Assembly (NCBI RefSeq): GCF_910592395.1
Contig: NC_088318.1
Span: 12,278,349-12,342,348 of the forward strand
Direction: 5' to 3'
DNA length: 64,000 bases
Source of the DNA: Lineus longissimus
Taxonomy: Eukaryota > Nemertea > Pilidiophora > Heteronemertea > Lineidae
Position numbers and translations under genes: made by a program. The notes beneath the pieces were generated by a model. The model was not told where the DNA came from. It did no database searches and was given only the letters and a program-made list of their open reading frames with translations. Below, one piece after another: positions 1 to 11,546 of the stretch. Numbering within the stretch: the first letter of the stretch is position 1; each line of letters starts with the position of its first letter.

Positions 1-1290
1 TTGAATACAAGGTAATATGATGTGATGAAAATTTGTTATGATAACAAATGGATAATGACACATTTACAGCAAAAACTATTTAGTAATTCCTCGCTTTGAC
101 CTTGGCAAAGGTGAAACAGACATGGCTGTCTCACATCAAACAAAACGAGGGTACCGAGGGGCACAAAATGAATGGAAACAATTAGCTAATTGAAGTTTGA
201 CTAATTGTCATATGAGAGGAATCGGTCTTCATTACAAATAATTAGACGGATTATAAAATGCAAATTAGCTCCAAAACAACAGCGAGACCTTGATGTCTAT
301 CATGTCCATGTGATTGATTGATAAGCTTGAAAGTGTTGTGGGGTATAGTACCATGTCAACGTTCATGACCCTTGACCAAGCGGTCCTTGGTTCAAATCGT
401 ATTCTGAGTGACCTTGTTTATTCCATGTTGAACTTCTCAGTTCAAGTACAGTTTTGCTTCATAAGACAGACATTCTTGATGGTAGACAAGGGATCAGAAG
501 GGGAGCTACCCTTCCTTGGTTCGGGGTGGTCTCTTGGTAAACTTGGAAGGGATGCATTCGGAACAGACAGATTCCTATAAGTCTTCCAAGGTGGTTGACT
601 CCACAGTCCTTTGATCCACTCTAAGCGTAAGATACCAACGGTATTGCCCCTGCGGCGTTTCGCCTAAAGTTGTCTGAAAATATTACCTTCGTATGCTGTA
701 TTTTTCGTACACCCAGACGCGTTCCTGATCACTTCCGACTGGTGCCCTGCAGGAGTTTGATCGGATAATGAGCCAGGTTGTTTTCTAATGGTGCGTTTCT
801 AAATTGAACGCAGCCACTTTGTGAATATGACGAAACTTTCTCAGGGTATTGTTATACTCTCGTTGCGTTTGTTTTCGTGCTCTATTCAAGTAGTCTTCAC
901 CATAATACTAGCAATTTCGAACTAATTAGCTACCCCGTCATTGATACAACCCCTCGTTGACAAGAACAATTTTTCAAAAGTCAAAAAGTTTTGCTGGGAA
1001 TGCCCTAATTCCTGTTTATAGTTCAAGGGCGGTCAAGATAAATTTCCCAAATACTAGCTTAAAAAAGGCATATAAATTATCCTTGTTTGCCAAAATACAC
1101 AAAGAGTAAACCATTCCTCCGAATAATGCATGCCTAATCATGTTTTCCTCAACTATGTCATTAGATGATTGTAATTCAGCGAAAAGCCGAAAAGCCATGA
1201 TCGGTCCTGAGGGGGTTAACCAAGATACTCAATCATCCCGTCAATTTTTTCCTGCGAAACCACACATGGCTCACCCTTTGATCTTTTCGA
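1..1290. other. No gene seen
   Basis: Non-repetitive AT-rich DNA. The open frames here (the longest 102 codons) have no recognisable protein motif, good splice sites or supporting context. Nothing further can be supported. Confidence 0.6.
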
Positions 1291-1291
1291 C

Positions 1292-1367
1292 CAGTAGTGC
1301 AAAAAGTAATATTTACACCACACTAGCCATCCCCACTGTCGGCAGTAGTGTGAAAACCAATATTTAC
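1292..1367. repeat. Short direct duplication, spacing 51
   Basis: A block of about 25 bases beginning CAGTAGTG and ending AATATTTAC occurs at 1292 and again at 1343 with a few changes. The words CACACTA and TAGTGTG between them also form a small inverted repeat. It looks like a local two-copy duplication. Confidence 0.5.
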
Positions 1368-1369
1368 GC

Positions 1370-1904
1370 AAAAATCGCCAGTTTCTGTTTTTATTGCATT
1401 GTACTATTTTCTTTGCGTGTCTGGTCATCTAAATTAGCAACCCTTTGATGAAATTGGTCGGTTTATTATAACATACTTTGATTGCCTTAGTTTATGTCTG
1501 AATTGCATGTCGAGCGTTTTGAAACCGTAGCAGGATGTTGCTGCCATCTGTACTGTGAGATGGAACTAAGGTGTAATGGTTTTGGTGGTCATCAACTTTG
1601 TTAGTTCTTTCACCTGCCTGAGACACCATGCCTGCTACTAAGGCCATGTTTACATAGTGTACATATGCTGTTTTGGAAACATGACTGATATCAAACAGTC
1701 CATATTCCAATTCAAGTTGAGCAAATTGAAAAGTGTGTTCAGTAGTAAATTGCAGTTGAATTTCTGACTAATTTCTGATGAAGCCGTCTAGGAATTTATT
1801 GATTTTGTTGCTTCATTTAAATGTTATCATCCATATTCGGAAAGACTGCAAACCTACTCGCAAAAATGTTTAGAATGGGGGCAAATATTCTAAATATTCT
1901 TGAT
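1370..1904. other. No gene seen
   Basis: AT-rich unique-looking sequence without a supportable exon, repeat or RNA gene. Confidence 0.55.
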
Positions 1905-2092
1905 ATTTGTAAATGGAGGACCTCCCTTAGTGGACACCTCTCTATAAAAGACACCCAGTCTGTTAAGGACATTAGTTTAGGTTCCAAATTGGTTGTTTCC
2001 ATTCAATTTAACCCCTGTAATCAAGACACCTCTCAATAAGGGACAGCATTTGTCAGTCCAAAGGATGTCTCCTAATAGACAAGACAGAAAGG
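1905..2092 (-). mobile_element. Decayed family A (pogo/Tigger-like) MITE
   Basis: The stretch holds degenerate versions of the family A words: GGACACCTCTCTATAAAAGA, CAAGACACCTCTCAATAAGG and GATGTCTCCTAATAGACAAG. They come in the order of the minus orientation of the better copy at 28969. The terminal CAGT/ACTG ends are not intact, so the boundaries are approximate. A 72-codon open frame over it is an artefact of the repeat. Confidence 0.6.
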
Positions 2093-2095
2093 TTT

Positions 2096-3810
2096 AACAC
2101 CGAGCAGCATTCTATCAACCACAATATACTTCGATTCACACTTCAATCATCAGGAACTAATACAAATATTTAAAAAAAAGTAATTTGACTTAATTTATTC
2201 TTACCATGATGTATTACCTGGACATTATTGATTTGTTATACTTAATGATATTGCTATCTTTGTTGCATGTTTAGGTTATCAAAAATCAATTTGTTACATG
2301 TAGAATATAAGACACGCAATTGAAAATCGAGCATTGGTTGAATTATTGGCTCATGGTATTCAATAGTTTGGACAAGTTCCAATATCTGAAACCTACTCAA
2401 CTTAGAATTATTCAGTTCCCACCATCCACATTACAATTCGATGTCCTGTAATTTCGTCTTTTACGTAACTCCAAATAACTAGCATAAGAAATAACCCTTT
2501 CAATTAGTTGATAAGCCTGTCGATTAATTTTGTAAAATTATGTAACTAAAGTTATACAGTATGATAATTGTGCAATGTCTATGTATGAAAAAACACAATA
2601 ATCAGTTTCAGTTTTCAACAAGAGATGTCTCTATTGCATAGTGTCATCTCGTATTGCAATTCTCGTGGCCAGGTCCATTTTTGCAGGAGTTTTATTTTCA
2701 CAGATTTCACAGAACAACCTCCATTTGTGAAAGTTAAAACTTTTTATTGGAACAACCGAAAGAAATTTCATAATCCACTAAAATAAAAATCTTGAAAACA
2801 TTTCTTTCGAAAATTTGGCAAATCGCAAAAGCGAAAAAAAAATTAGAATTGAAATAAATAAAAAGACGCAAATAAATTGCTGTTTACAGTAATAGACCTT
2901 CGTTTTTTGTAAACAAAACAGTTAAAAACTTCTATCAGTTCAAATTCCGGAGAAAATACTTGTAACAATGCTTCTTGTAACTCGATTTTACGCACCAATA
3001 CTCCAGGCTTGCTATCGAAAACTCTACCTTCACGTCTGGGACAAATTTATGCTTATCTAACCTGGTTCCCTGGGTTGTTATGATGGCAATTCGTGATAGA
3101 AGCAGGTATTCTATAGTATGAGGTTGAGATAGTAAAAAATGGCCAGGTATTATGAAATGTATTAACGTGATGTTGAAAAAATTTATACCTTGGGTAAATG
3201 ATTTGACAGACTTTTCTAAATAGTTAGAGACAACACATAAGTCTACGTGGTCTAGAATACATTCTTATCGTAGGGACATGTACACATTCATATTGTAAGT
3301 TTTTCTTCTTTTTTAGTGACCATTAATAGATGAGCGGACATTACAAAACTGTGCCTCACTCGATCTGCCCAATCCTTAGGGTGAATTACACAAAGCTCAT
3401 ATCGGGTATCAGAAGTCCCTGTGATATTTTTTACGTGAACACACGACTAGAATCCAGAGAAGGCAGCAGGAATATGATCCAGTCAATGTGTTGTCACATG
3501 CGACATGAGACCCGAAGGTCTCCTAGACAAAGAAAACCATTCATTAGCTCTGGTATAGCTGTTTGATGTATTGTGGGGTTGGCCTTGATGTATTGTCTCG
3601 CAGTGGCATCCTCCTCACATACCAGGGTCATTCAGATGTTCCTCCTATTGCACCTTAGCTAGCTTCTAATTGATAATAAATGATCTGATTTGGGAAGTTT
3701 GAAACTACGCGCGCAGTCAAATCAGTTGAAAGATAAGCAGTCTTCTTTTGCTCATGTCACAAGCAACAGCAAAGGGGGCAAATCGTATTTGTTTGTGTAA
3801 CAATTGTATA
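2096..3810. other. No gene seen; AT-rich unique DNA
   Basis: Long AT-rich stretch with A- and T-runs around 2750-2860. The open frame at 3330-3566 (78 codons) has no recognisable domain and is not bounded by convincing splice sites. I see no RNA gene here. Confidence 0.55.
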
Positions 3811-3812
3811 TA

Positions 3813-4008
3813 CAGTGGAACCTACCTTAGCGGACGCCTCTCTATTAAGAACAACCTCTCTATTCAGGACAACCTCTCTATTAAGGACTCTAGTTGTAGT
3901 ACCAAAGAGGTTGCTTCCGCTCAAATCGACCTCTCTAATCAGGACACCTCTCTATTAAGGACAGCACATGTCAGTCCCGAGGGTGTCCTTAATAGAGAGG
4001 TTCTACTG
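3813..4008 (-). mobile_element. Family A MITE, intact ends and TA target sites
   Basis: A 196-base element begins CAGTGGAACCTACCTTAG and ends with the inverse, AGAGGTTCTACTG. It is flanked on both sides by TA (3811-3812 and 4009-4010). TIRs of this CAGTNNAACCTC type with TA duplications are known for pogo/Tigger elements of the Tc1/mariner superfamily. There is no room for a transposase, so it is non-autonomous. Near its left end the word CCTCTCTATTAAGGAC or a variant is repeated three times in tandem (about 3837-3895), an internal expansion not seen in the other copies. Family membership is inferred from the ends. Confidence 0.82.
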
Positions 4009-4010
4009 TA

Positions 4011-6287
4011 CTTCAGTTTGCCATCTTCCCTCGGGGGTTAACAGTACACCTTATCTCTAGCCTAAGAGACGATGAAACACAGGTTCGCTGCAGAAAAAAC
4101 ATGAGCATACGAAATACTTGTGAATAGGCCTACTTAGCTACCAAAATAACTATACAATAGGTATATATACCTGGAAATTCCATTTTAACAGCCAGACGCA
4201 TAAAAACACACTGACTCTTCTTTTTCCACTCAAAAACTGTGCGAGTATCCCATTTTCTGTCATCTTCAGCTTCTTGAATGGAAATCTATCTATGAAATAC
4301 GGTCGCTTTTTCGTAGGCTTGTAATATGCTTAGACTAGGCATGCTAGGCTAGATTCAAATAGGTTCATTAGCTTGGTTTGATATATAGTACAACATGTAC
4401 AACGGTTTTGTTATCAAAAGAAAAGTTCAAAAATGGAAACTTAAGTGATGATATCATGAGTCTGATGTCAGATATATCAAAACCATTCAAGGTTACACGA
4501 ACATCAATGACACAGCATAATGCAGACACCACTGACCATTACAATGATTACAACTGAATTAGAAAAGTTGATATGTGCCTTCACCACTACGAACACAAAT
4601 TCTAAACTTCTCAAACATGTCAAAAGCATGTCTATTTCAAAGTCAAATTGACGAGCATGTGGATATTTCAAATAGTTATCATATTTTGGCGCCACTATAA
4701 ATTCCTCGCACTATCATTAACAAGGTTTTAACGAGTCCTTAGAGGATGCTATGAAACACAAATTTGTACTTTGCGATATTGAAATGAAATGGCCTTGTAC
4801 GACGAAAATTAACTACCCTCCACAGTGATGATGACGATTTGGTTTTATGCACGTCTTGCGATTCCCCGATGTCCATTTTTAATCGTCCAATCATAAGTCT
4901 GTTTATATGATGATGTTATGATGACAGCAAGAATTTGTGTCCCGTAAGGGAATTCTCCATCGAAATTACAAATTGTTTTAATTCACATTGCAAAGTTAAC
5001 ACATATGATAATTGTATATTGAGTAGAAATAATCATTTATTCATTATTCTCTGTCAAAAACCCAATCCTGTTATGACACCGGTAATGACTGATTGGTTGA
5101 TTGATATCGCCCCACAAATGAACACTTTTTGTCCAATACCAAATAAATTCCAAAAACGGGGATGGTTGTCAATCAAATTTGTTTCACATTCCAAAATATT
5201 TTGACCTTGAGCCATCCCACCAGATGATTTATGCCGTAGATCACGACTTCAGCCAAAAAGGGGTTAAATTTTGCAATTGCCTATGCATCATCCTGTCCTG
5301 CTAGAACGCTTTACGAGACCCTTACGAGAGTTTCATCTTTTGAATACACAGGAATATACATTGGTCACATATACAAATAACTTGGACTAATGGTCATTGA
5401 AAATGCTCGGGGGAGCCATAAGTCAACTTGAGCGAAACTTAACTCGGAGCAAAGCTGCACATATGTGGTGAAATCTATAACACGACGGATTGTATTTTCT
5501 GTGCTTTCGGCTAAGAATGACCACCTTTAAAAAATATATTTTTGAAAAATTAGGCCTTTGGGCCGCAGTTCCCTACTAAGAGTGTGTGTCAATGGAGTTT
5601 TGCAGCCGAGAAAGGCATACTTTCTTAAGTCATGTTTGTCCGACCAAAATTTTACATATCGGTACCCTATTTTCACCGATGTAAGACTGGTTGAATATAA
5701 CTACAAAATCGAAACAAGGTGCCACCCACCCATCATCTATCCGAAGTTAACTTTTTGAAATGCATCGATGTCCCGGCTGTGCTTAATATCTAGCTTGAAA
5801 TGAATATTCCAACCAGACTTAGATAGGTGAAACTAAAGTTCTTCAAATTCTCCACTCAGATTTGGTAATAATTTGCCTACAGGAGTTCATCAGGGGAAAC
5901 TGTCTCTATGCAGGCCGCGCTAAAGCCAAAACAAAAGTTCAATTCAGCCCATTTCAAATTTGTCTTGTTAAACCTTGGAGCAGATGCATAATTTTCGAAA
6001 TTGGTTCATTTAATTTGTTTCTAAATGATGAACAAACTTACGCTCTTCCATCCTATACACTGCCTCCCTAATTTCTAATTTTCAAGTGCAATAAACCAGT
6101 CTCACTTGTACATTGAATATCGGGTTCCACTATCAAGTCGCAATATATACTGAGCAACATGAGCGCGTGCTGAAAAAAAATCAATTTAGAAACCCCTACA
6201 AGGAATAAGCCACATGATAATGTCTTCAAACTCTTGGTGCTTGGTATGCATAGGGTAGCGTCGCTTATTTTGCTTGGCTAATTAAAG
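4011..6287. other. No gene seen
   Basis: AT-rich, non-repetitive DNA. A stretch at 4262-4281 is pyrimidine-rich and ends in CAG, which could be a splice acceptor, but no open exon with a good donor follows. Open frames of 60-90 codons here have no recognisable content. Confidence 0.55.
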
Positions 6288-6410
6288 GGGTACGCTGTTT
6301 GTAAATAAAAGGAAAGGAAAATAGAAATGCAGTTATACACAATGCCGTAGTGCAGGTATTAATACTATGACTTTGCTGAAACTTGGTACTATAGTAAGTG
6401 TATTATCTAA
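6288..6410 (+). repeat. Family B interspersed repeat, short copy
   Basis: Begins TTAAAGGGGTACGC and contains ATAGAAATGCAGTTATACAC, TGCCGTAGTGCAG and GCTGAAACTTGGTA in the same order as the copy at 9310. No terminal inverted repeat or target-site duplication is evident, so the transposon class is unknown. A SINE or decayed MITE is possible. Confidence 0.7.
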
Positions 6411-6569
6411 ATAAGCGATTTAGATAGCTGGGATTAGGCAATAAATGGCCACATGCATCAAAAAGTGTTTTTCCGTGGTGGTAATTAGAGGTGCCTGTGG
6501 CGTTTTGTTGTTGTAAAGTCAGAGTGGCGGAAATATTTACTTTTGCCAGAAAGTTTTAGTACTTTTGTA

Positions 6570-6644
6570 CAGTGGAATCTCCCTATTAAGGACTGATACT
6601 GTCCTTTATAGAGGGGTGTCACAAGAGAGAGGTTCCGATCCCTG
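6570..6644. mobile_element. Internally deleted family A MITE
   Basis: A 75-base element starts CAGTGGAATCTCCCTATTAA after TA (6568-6569). It contains TGTCCTTTATAGAGGGGTGT and ends GAGGTTCCGATCCCTG before TA (6645-6646). Most of the usual interior is missing. The ends and TA flanks match family A. Confidence 0.7.
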
Positions 6645-6774
6645 TATTTTTGTTTTATTCAATGTTGTTTTTCATTCTGTCATTTTAGGTAAGTTGTCAC
6701 TCTACAAATCGAAGCACGTTGACTCGAGGAGACATTTACAAGGTAGGTAGGATCATGGTATCTGCCACACCATC

Positions 6775-7112
6775 TAGGGTTGTTGATGCAGGCTACATTA
6801 TCAGTAACCCCCCCCCCCCTGACTGCACCAAGGAAAGTTTTAAAATATCATTATAAGCATCATTTTGGCTTTCCAAAGCATCATTGATGCAGGCTTCATT
6901 ATCAGGAATACTACCCAAGGAAAGTCTTGAAATTTTATCATAAGTACCATTTTATTCCAAAGGGTCATTGATGCAGACTTCAGCATCGACATATTATCCC
7001 CTTCCCCCTTATCTTCCCATGGAAAGTCTGAAAATACCGTCATGATCATCAGCACATTCAAAAGGGTCATTCATAAGGAATACTACCCCCCCCCCCCAGC
7101 CACTTTCCGAGG
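6775..7112. repeat. Degenerate minisatellite, 87-102 base units, with C-runs
   Basis: The words GGAAAGT (6832, 6919, 7021) and CATTGATGCAG (6883, 6967, and TGTTGATGCAG at 6781) recur at spacings of about 84-102 bases. Runs of C about 11-13 long bracket the array near 6800 and 7090. The 76-codon frame on the minus strand is a translation of this repeat. Confidence 0.7.
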
Positions 7113-8548
7113 CCTGTTATCTACTCGCAGGCATCATTGAGTACACTGAGTGCAGGCAATCTCTGGAACAGCCTCTAATGTTAACACAAAAAACGGTAGA
7201 ATCATTGGTATAATAGGCTACAAATTGATTGGCCGTCTCTAGTCAATCATCGTCTTTTTATGCACTGATTTTTGCCGCATAATGTGATTCTAGCTAGAAT
7301 TTGTCATTTTCTGTTCCGAGAAAATATTCTGGGCGCTGGCTATTTGTGAGTACTTTTTTAGGCTATTGGTAAAAATGAGTGTGGACATGATTATGTTTGA
7401 AAGTCACGAGTAGATGGTAAAAATGAACACCCCAAAGACCGAAATACGGGGTTGACGTCAGTCTGCCTTTAAATCTGGCGGTGCTACACCACTGCTTTTA
7501 CGAAAATGACGAAAGTACACGACAGTGTAAAGTGTCTTGCACAAGGACAAAGATATCCTTAAGATATAACAGGGGCGGAATTAAATCACTTTTGCTGCTT
7601 CAACCCTTGTTTTCCTATATGCTTTATGCATACTTGTACCTTTTGACCCTCATCTCTATCGACATGATCAATAAACTTGACCTACATATGCCAAGGTCAA
7701 GTGCAAGGTCAACAATTGAAGAAACTTGACCAAAGTGTCAAAATGTGGAAGCACAATGGTGTGTTGCCTTTCAAAGTTGTTCAGGTCAACTTTAGACTCC
7801 TGATACCAGGCTCATTGTTGGCATTTGTTATTATTACTGTAAGCGATGGAATTTTTCTCAAGCTGAAATTTGGGGAATTGTTTGTTGTTGCAAAATGTCA
7901 TATGTTGATGAAATTTAGTGATGTCCTCACTAAACCATTAAATAAAAGGTTGTAGTGCGAGGTATCTACATGTACTTTGACATGTTTGAGGAGATTGGTT
8001 TTGACAATAGGTTACCCATGGTATTTAAGATGCAACCAAAATACAAATATGGCAATTTATAATTGTTGTCCATATTCAGACTTGTCAAATTGCTTTCTGA
8101 ACCAGTAAAAAAATCTTGTCTACATAGATGAACCCTGCCTTCTGTTGGCCTTTATCAACTGAAAGCCACTATGGTATTGTCATATTTTTAACTGGCAACG
8201 TATATATACGCCGCGTAATGAAAAAGACTCATCTTTTGTGCGTCCCTTAAGGAACATGCGCGGCATTGTCAACGCGTCTGATTACATGAGCCCGGCTGAA
8301 TGAGGTATCCTTGGATGATACGCATGTAGTGCCAAGCCAATATTGTCATCAAAAACTTCATCAAAAGTGCAAAATCAACTGGAAGTAATAAAGAGTTGCC
8401 CGTCTTGCATGTCTGATGTTGTTGTAGTCTTTTTCAAAGGTGCGTGTGACCTGTGTTTTGATTACATGTCTCGCGAGAGGATATTATCAGATAAATAGTA
8501 TCTCGAGGTAGTTTTATCTCCAGATTGTGGAAGTCCATTCGTATTTAA
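7113..8548. other. No gene seen; isolated regulatory-type words
   Basis: Contains one perfect TGACGTCA (7453-7460) and two CAAGGTCA nuclear-receptor half-sites in the same orientation with six bases between AGGTCA cores (about 7690-7715). No convincing exon is present. The word CAGGGGCGGAATTAA near 7571 resembles one hAT end but has no partner. Confidence 0.5.
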
Positions 8549-8665
8549 TCGTCGGTCGGGAAAATAGATATGCCGTCATACACAATGACGTAATTTGGTT
8601 GTGTAGACTGAAATACAAACAAGTTTCAGCCATGTTGCATTCACAATAACTGCACTACAGCATGA
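8549..8665. repeat. Family B repeat, rearranged (head and core in opposite orientation)
   Basis: The head (GGAAAATAGATATGC and ATACACAATG) is in + orientation. The core that follows, ending near CAATAACTGCACTACAGC, reads as family B only on the minus strand (GTAGTGCAGTTATT, then GCTGAAACTTG). Either two fragments lie back to back or one copy suffered an internal inversion. Confidence 0.5.
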
Positions 8666-9309
8666 GTCTGGTTAGAGTTAGTTTTTAAAATATTCCCGGC
8701 CTACGAAAAACGGATGAAGGTATCTTACACAATGGCTCTGCAATTTGGCGATCGTATTGGTTGTGACTAATACTTGCTTAAAATTGTGTATATGTTCAAG
8801 GGCCTTAGGAGTTCTCGTAATATAATCATAACTTCATTGTCCAACATGTCTAATGCTTAATTTGTAGTTGCCTGAACAACTTTTATAATTTCCCAATAAG
8901 CTTGCCCTTTCAAATCCTGTGTTGCTTACTCTCAAAAGCCTTATAATCTGCTGTCAATGACCTAGCCGAATACCTTATTTTCCCAAACGACAAAATTTGT
9001 ATTGTCAAAAGAGAAGAGAATGAGATCCCACAAGCCTCACAATGCCTCAATGGAAAGCCTGATGCGTGTGGAATTGATAATGATATTAGACAAATGTTAG
9101 ATGGTAAATTCGCTTGATCCAGACCCAAGGGAGTGAATATCCTTGGTCGTGTTGTACAGAGTGTTTCAATAAAAATGATAGTTTTAGTAATCTATATCGT
9201 GTACAATGATCAAGAATTATAGAAGTCGGTAAACCGTGAATTGTTTGCGTAAAAGTTGTCGTGTTGGCTCCTGTTCAATGGGGTCGACTAAAATCTGTAT
9301 TTGTTGCCC
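8666..9309. other. No gene seen
   Basis: Unique-looking DNA with an AATAAA at about 9167 but no exon that I can support upstream of it. Confidence 0.5.
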
Positions 9310-9580
9310 GAATTTAAAGGGGTATGCCCTTCGTATTTCCTGGTGGGCCAGGGAAAATAGAAATGCAGTTATACACGTTGCCGTAGTGCAATAATCATGC
9401 ATACAAATTTGCTGAAACTTGGTATTTTTTTGTATTTGTATATCTGTATACACAGTAGCAAGTGTGGATTAATCTATACTTAACAGCAGCAATGTTGAAA
9501 TTTATATAAACATGCCATTAGAATTTTCAAATTCTCAATTACAAATTTCAAATTTTAAACTTAACAGCAAGGCCCTTAAT
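9310..9580 (+). repeat. Family B interspersed repeat, long copy
   Basis: Starts near AAAGGGGTATGCCC, then GGGAAAATAGAAATGCAGTT, TTGCCGTAGTGCAATAATC, GCTGAAACTTGGTATT, GTATTTGTATATCTGT and CAGCAATGTTGAAATTTATA. It ends in AATTACAAATTTCAAA. The same order is found reversed at 36207-36440. This copy and that one define the family's length of roughly 230-270 bases. A 78-codon minus-strand open frame over it is a repeat artefact. Confidence 0.75.
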
Positions 9581-10198
9581 GGTTAATGCATCAGTGGCAC
9601 TTTTTAATTTCGTGTTTTACAGCGCCGCATTTGTGAAAATGAAGAAAAGAAAATGATTGGAAAAATGTCACGTGTACAGTATCAAGTCTATATCAGTAGG
9701 CCTATCGCTTATCTCTTATCTAGGCCTAGCTTTCACATTGAAATGATGTATGAGTGCCGCGATGAAGCAGAAGCCCCTACATTATAGCTACGTGCCTATT
9801 TGTAATTGAAAATCATTAAAAGTTACATTTTGTTCGATAATATGACGTCGTAATTGTTACATACATAGTACCTACGTTCGACCCCACATGATATACAACT
9901 CTTACTTGCCTGGTTAGGCCATTTTAGGAGGCGGAGCCTAAAACTCCTCCCCGTCTGGTAAGCATATTGATTGACAGCTGTGTCTGCAGTGGAGTCTGCA
10001 CACACGCAGTGTCCACAACAAAGCTGCCTGGCTACAACGATCGAGTTTTTCTGCACAATATTTTTATGGTCAATATCCTCGTGATATGTCTCAGGAAGAA
10101 TGTATACGATTGTTTATGATAGCGTTGTGTATTTTCCTTTCCGAGGAGTGACTTTCGACGTTGTGCAATCATGACTTGACATTTCTCCATCCTGACAG
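9581..10198. other. No gene seen; flank of a candidate exon
   Basis: Includes a moderately GC-richer part (9900-10030) ahead of the candidate exon at 10199. It could be intron or upstream sequence. No promoter motif set is clear. Confidence 0.4.
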
Positions 10199-10421
10199 AT
10201 ATAGTTTGGTTCTCGCTCGCATGCGGGATTATCTAAAAAGTGAAATATCGCCACATGAATTAATACGGACTACATATATGCGTGTGTGCGTTCCTGGTTC
10301 AAACTTTATTGATTTTCCGCGTCTGGTCAGCTCTTGGATCAAAACAAAGCTAGTAGCAGACGACAGTTTTGAAGGAGAAGACCAGTGGCTGGGATCCCAC
10401 TTCACCTCAGCCGGTCCGCAG
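10199..10421 (+). CDS. Candidate coding exon, product unknown
   Basis: A 223-base stretch is bounded by an acceptor-like ATTTCTCCATCCTGACAG on the left and a consensus CAG|GTAAGT donor on the right (GT at 10422). One forward frame is open across the whole interval, entering in phase 1. It reads through YSLVLARMRDYLKSEISPH and later FPRLVSSWIKTKL and EGEDQWLG, ending ...SAGPQ at the donor. The composition is protein-like, with charged helix-prone segments and no low complexity. I do not recognise the family. An alternative is a first exon starting at the in-frame ATG near 10219. A 95-codon frame is also open on the other strand, which weakens the case. No partner exon is evident in the window. 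Confidence 0.33.
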
Positions 10422-10662
10422 GTAAGTGTCATGTGACTGGACAACCTCCGTTGTATTGTTGTTATCACGCTTGATATTCTATTTTGGTCGTTTGTGTTAA
10501 TCATTCTTTTGGGCATGGTCAGCTGGTTTAATTGCCGTACAGTCGAGGAGTTTCGTTCAAGGACTATTGTTTGAAAAGATGTAAATTGATAAAAGGTGGA
10601 CTGAACTGGGCCATGTCAAGGGGGTCTTCATATTTTGGATATTGAATCGAAACCTTGTGATG

Positions 10663-10745
10663 TGAAACCTCTCTATCAAGCTCATCCTCTTGACTGACAC
10701 ATGCTGTCCTTAATAGAGAGGTGTCCTGATTACTAAGGTCAAATT
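10663..10745 (+). mobile_element. Truncated family A MITE
   Basis: Reads GTGAAACCTCTCTATCAAGC, GACACATGCTGTCCTTAATA, then GAGAGGTGTCCTGATTAC, the order of the copy at 28969. The right half and right terminal repeat are missing or unrecognisable. Confidence 0.65.
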
Positions 10746-11379
10746 AAAAAGCTATGGCACTGGATCCAGAATATCACTGTTCTAATATAGTCTCCTCATA
10801 GTCTCACCCATCTGACAGTCAATCAAAACTATTCGTGCATGTGCAGGGATTATGCCGAATCATATATGACCCAGTCCTGTGAACATGACTGAAAAAAGTC
10901 CAATTCGCCCCCCAACAGCTCATACCTATAGCCCCCCTTTAACTTGTAACAACATGAAGAATGCACTTTACAAAAATCTAGCCCTGGCTTGTCAAATGAA
11001 AAAATAGAGTGAAAGAAATAGATTTACTTTCTTTTTCCTTGATAAGTGTCTTCGGAAACGTTGAGATTGTTGAAATTCGAGAATGCACTTGTAGCGAAAT
11101 ACGGCGCTTGCTGTACACTACTAAGAAAACCTGACTGAGTTGAGACTATAACTACTGCGTACATGTAAATACTTACAGTCTAGGGTTGTTGTATTAGTTG
11201 CTATTTTTAGCCCCGGCAGTAGAACTTGTCCTGTTTCCTCAACAACAATGTCAGTCATGCTAGAAAACCATTTTCTCATTTCCTACCTTTAATTTACGTC
11301 AGGTTACTCGGGACTGTTGGGTTAGTTTGTGTAAGCAAGGTTGAGTAATTCTCACCTAGATTTGAAAATGTTTGTTTTA
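10746..11379. other. No gene seen
   Basis: Unique AT-rich sequence between two family A copies. Nothing supportable. Confidence 0.5.
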
Positions 11380-11544
11380 GAGTGAAACCTCTCTGTTACA
11401 GACACAATTGGTGCTCACAACACTGTCCTTATAGAGAGATGTCTTGAGTACAGAGGTCGTATTATGTGAATTTGGCACTAAATCAGTGTCCTTTGTAAAG
11501 AAAGGTATCTGGACACAGAGGTGTCCGTAAAACGATTTTCACTG
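11380..11544 (+). mobile_element. Family A MITE, nearly complete
   Basis: A 165-base element starts GAGTGAAACCTCTCTGTTAC after TA (11378-11379) and ends CGATTTTCACTG before TA (11545-11546). The interior keeps ACTGTCCTTATAGAGAG, GAGTACAGAGGTC, CACTAAATCAGTGTCC and AGAGGTGTCCG. The first base differs from the canonical C. The orientation matches 20590 and 28969. Confidence 0.75.
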
Positions 11545-11546
11545 TA

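Noticed and set aside
314-580. 88-codon frame, and the many other 60-110 codon frames on both strands
   Set aside because: Lengths are as expected by chance in 64 kb. They overlap each other on both strands, cross repeats, and show no domains, splice sites or initiation context.
2650-2675. Resemblance of TATTGCAATTCTCGTGGCCA to miR-25/92 family
   Set aside because: Only about 16 of 22 bases agree, position 8 of the seed differs, and I did not see a hairpin.
6840-7070. Minus-strand frame with repeated SMTLWNKMVLMI-like segments
   Set aside because: It is a translation of the 87-102 base minisatellite.
7565-7590. CAGGGGCGGAATTAA as a hAT end
   Set aside because: No matching inverted end or target duplication was found nearby.
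7677-7955. 92-codon frame ending VLTKPLNKRL, recalling the end of Copia polyproteins
   Set aside because: Only one short string is similar. No RNase H or integrase motifs, LTRs or neighbouring retroelement sequence were found.
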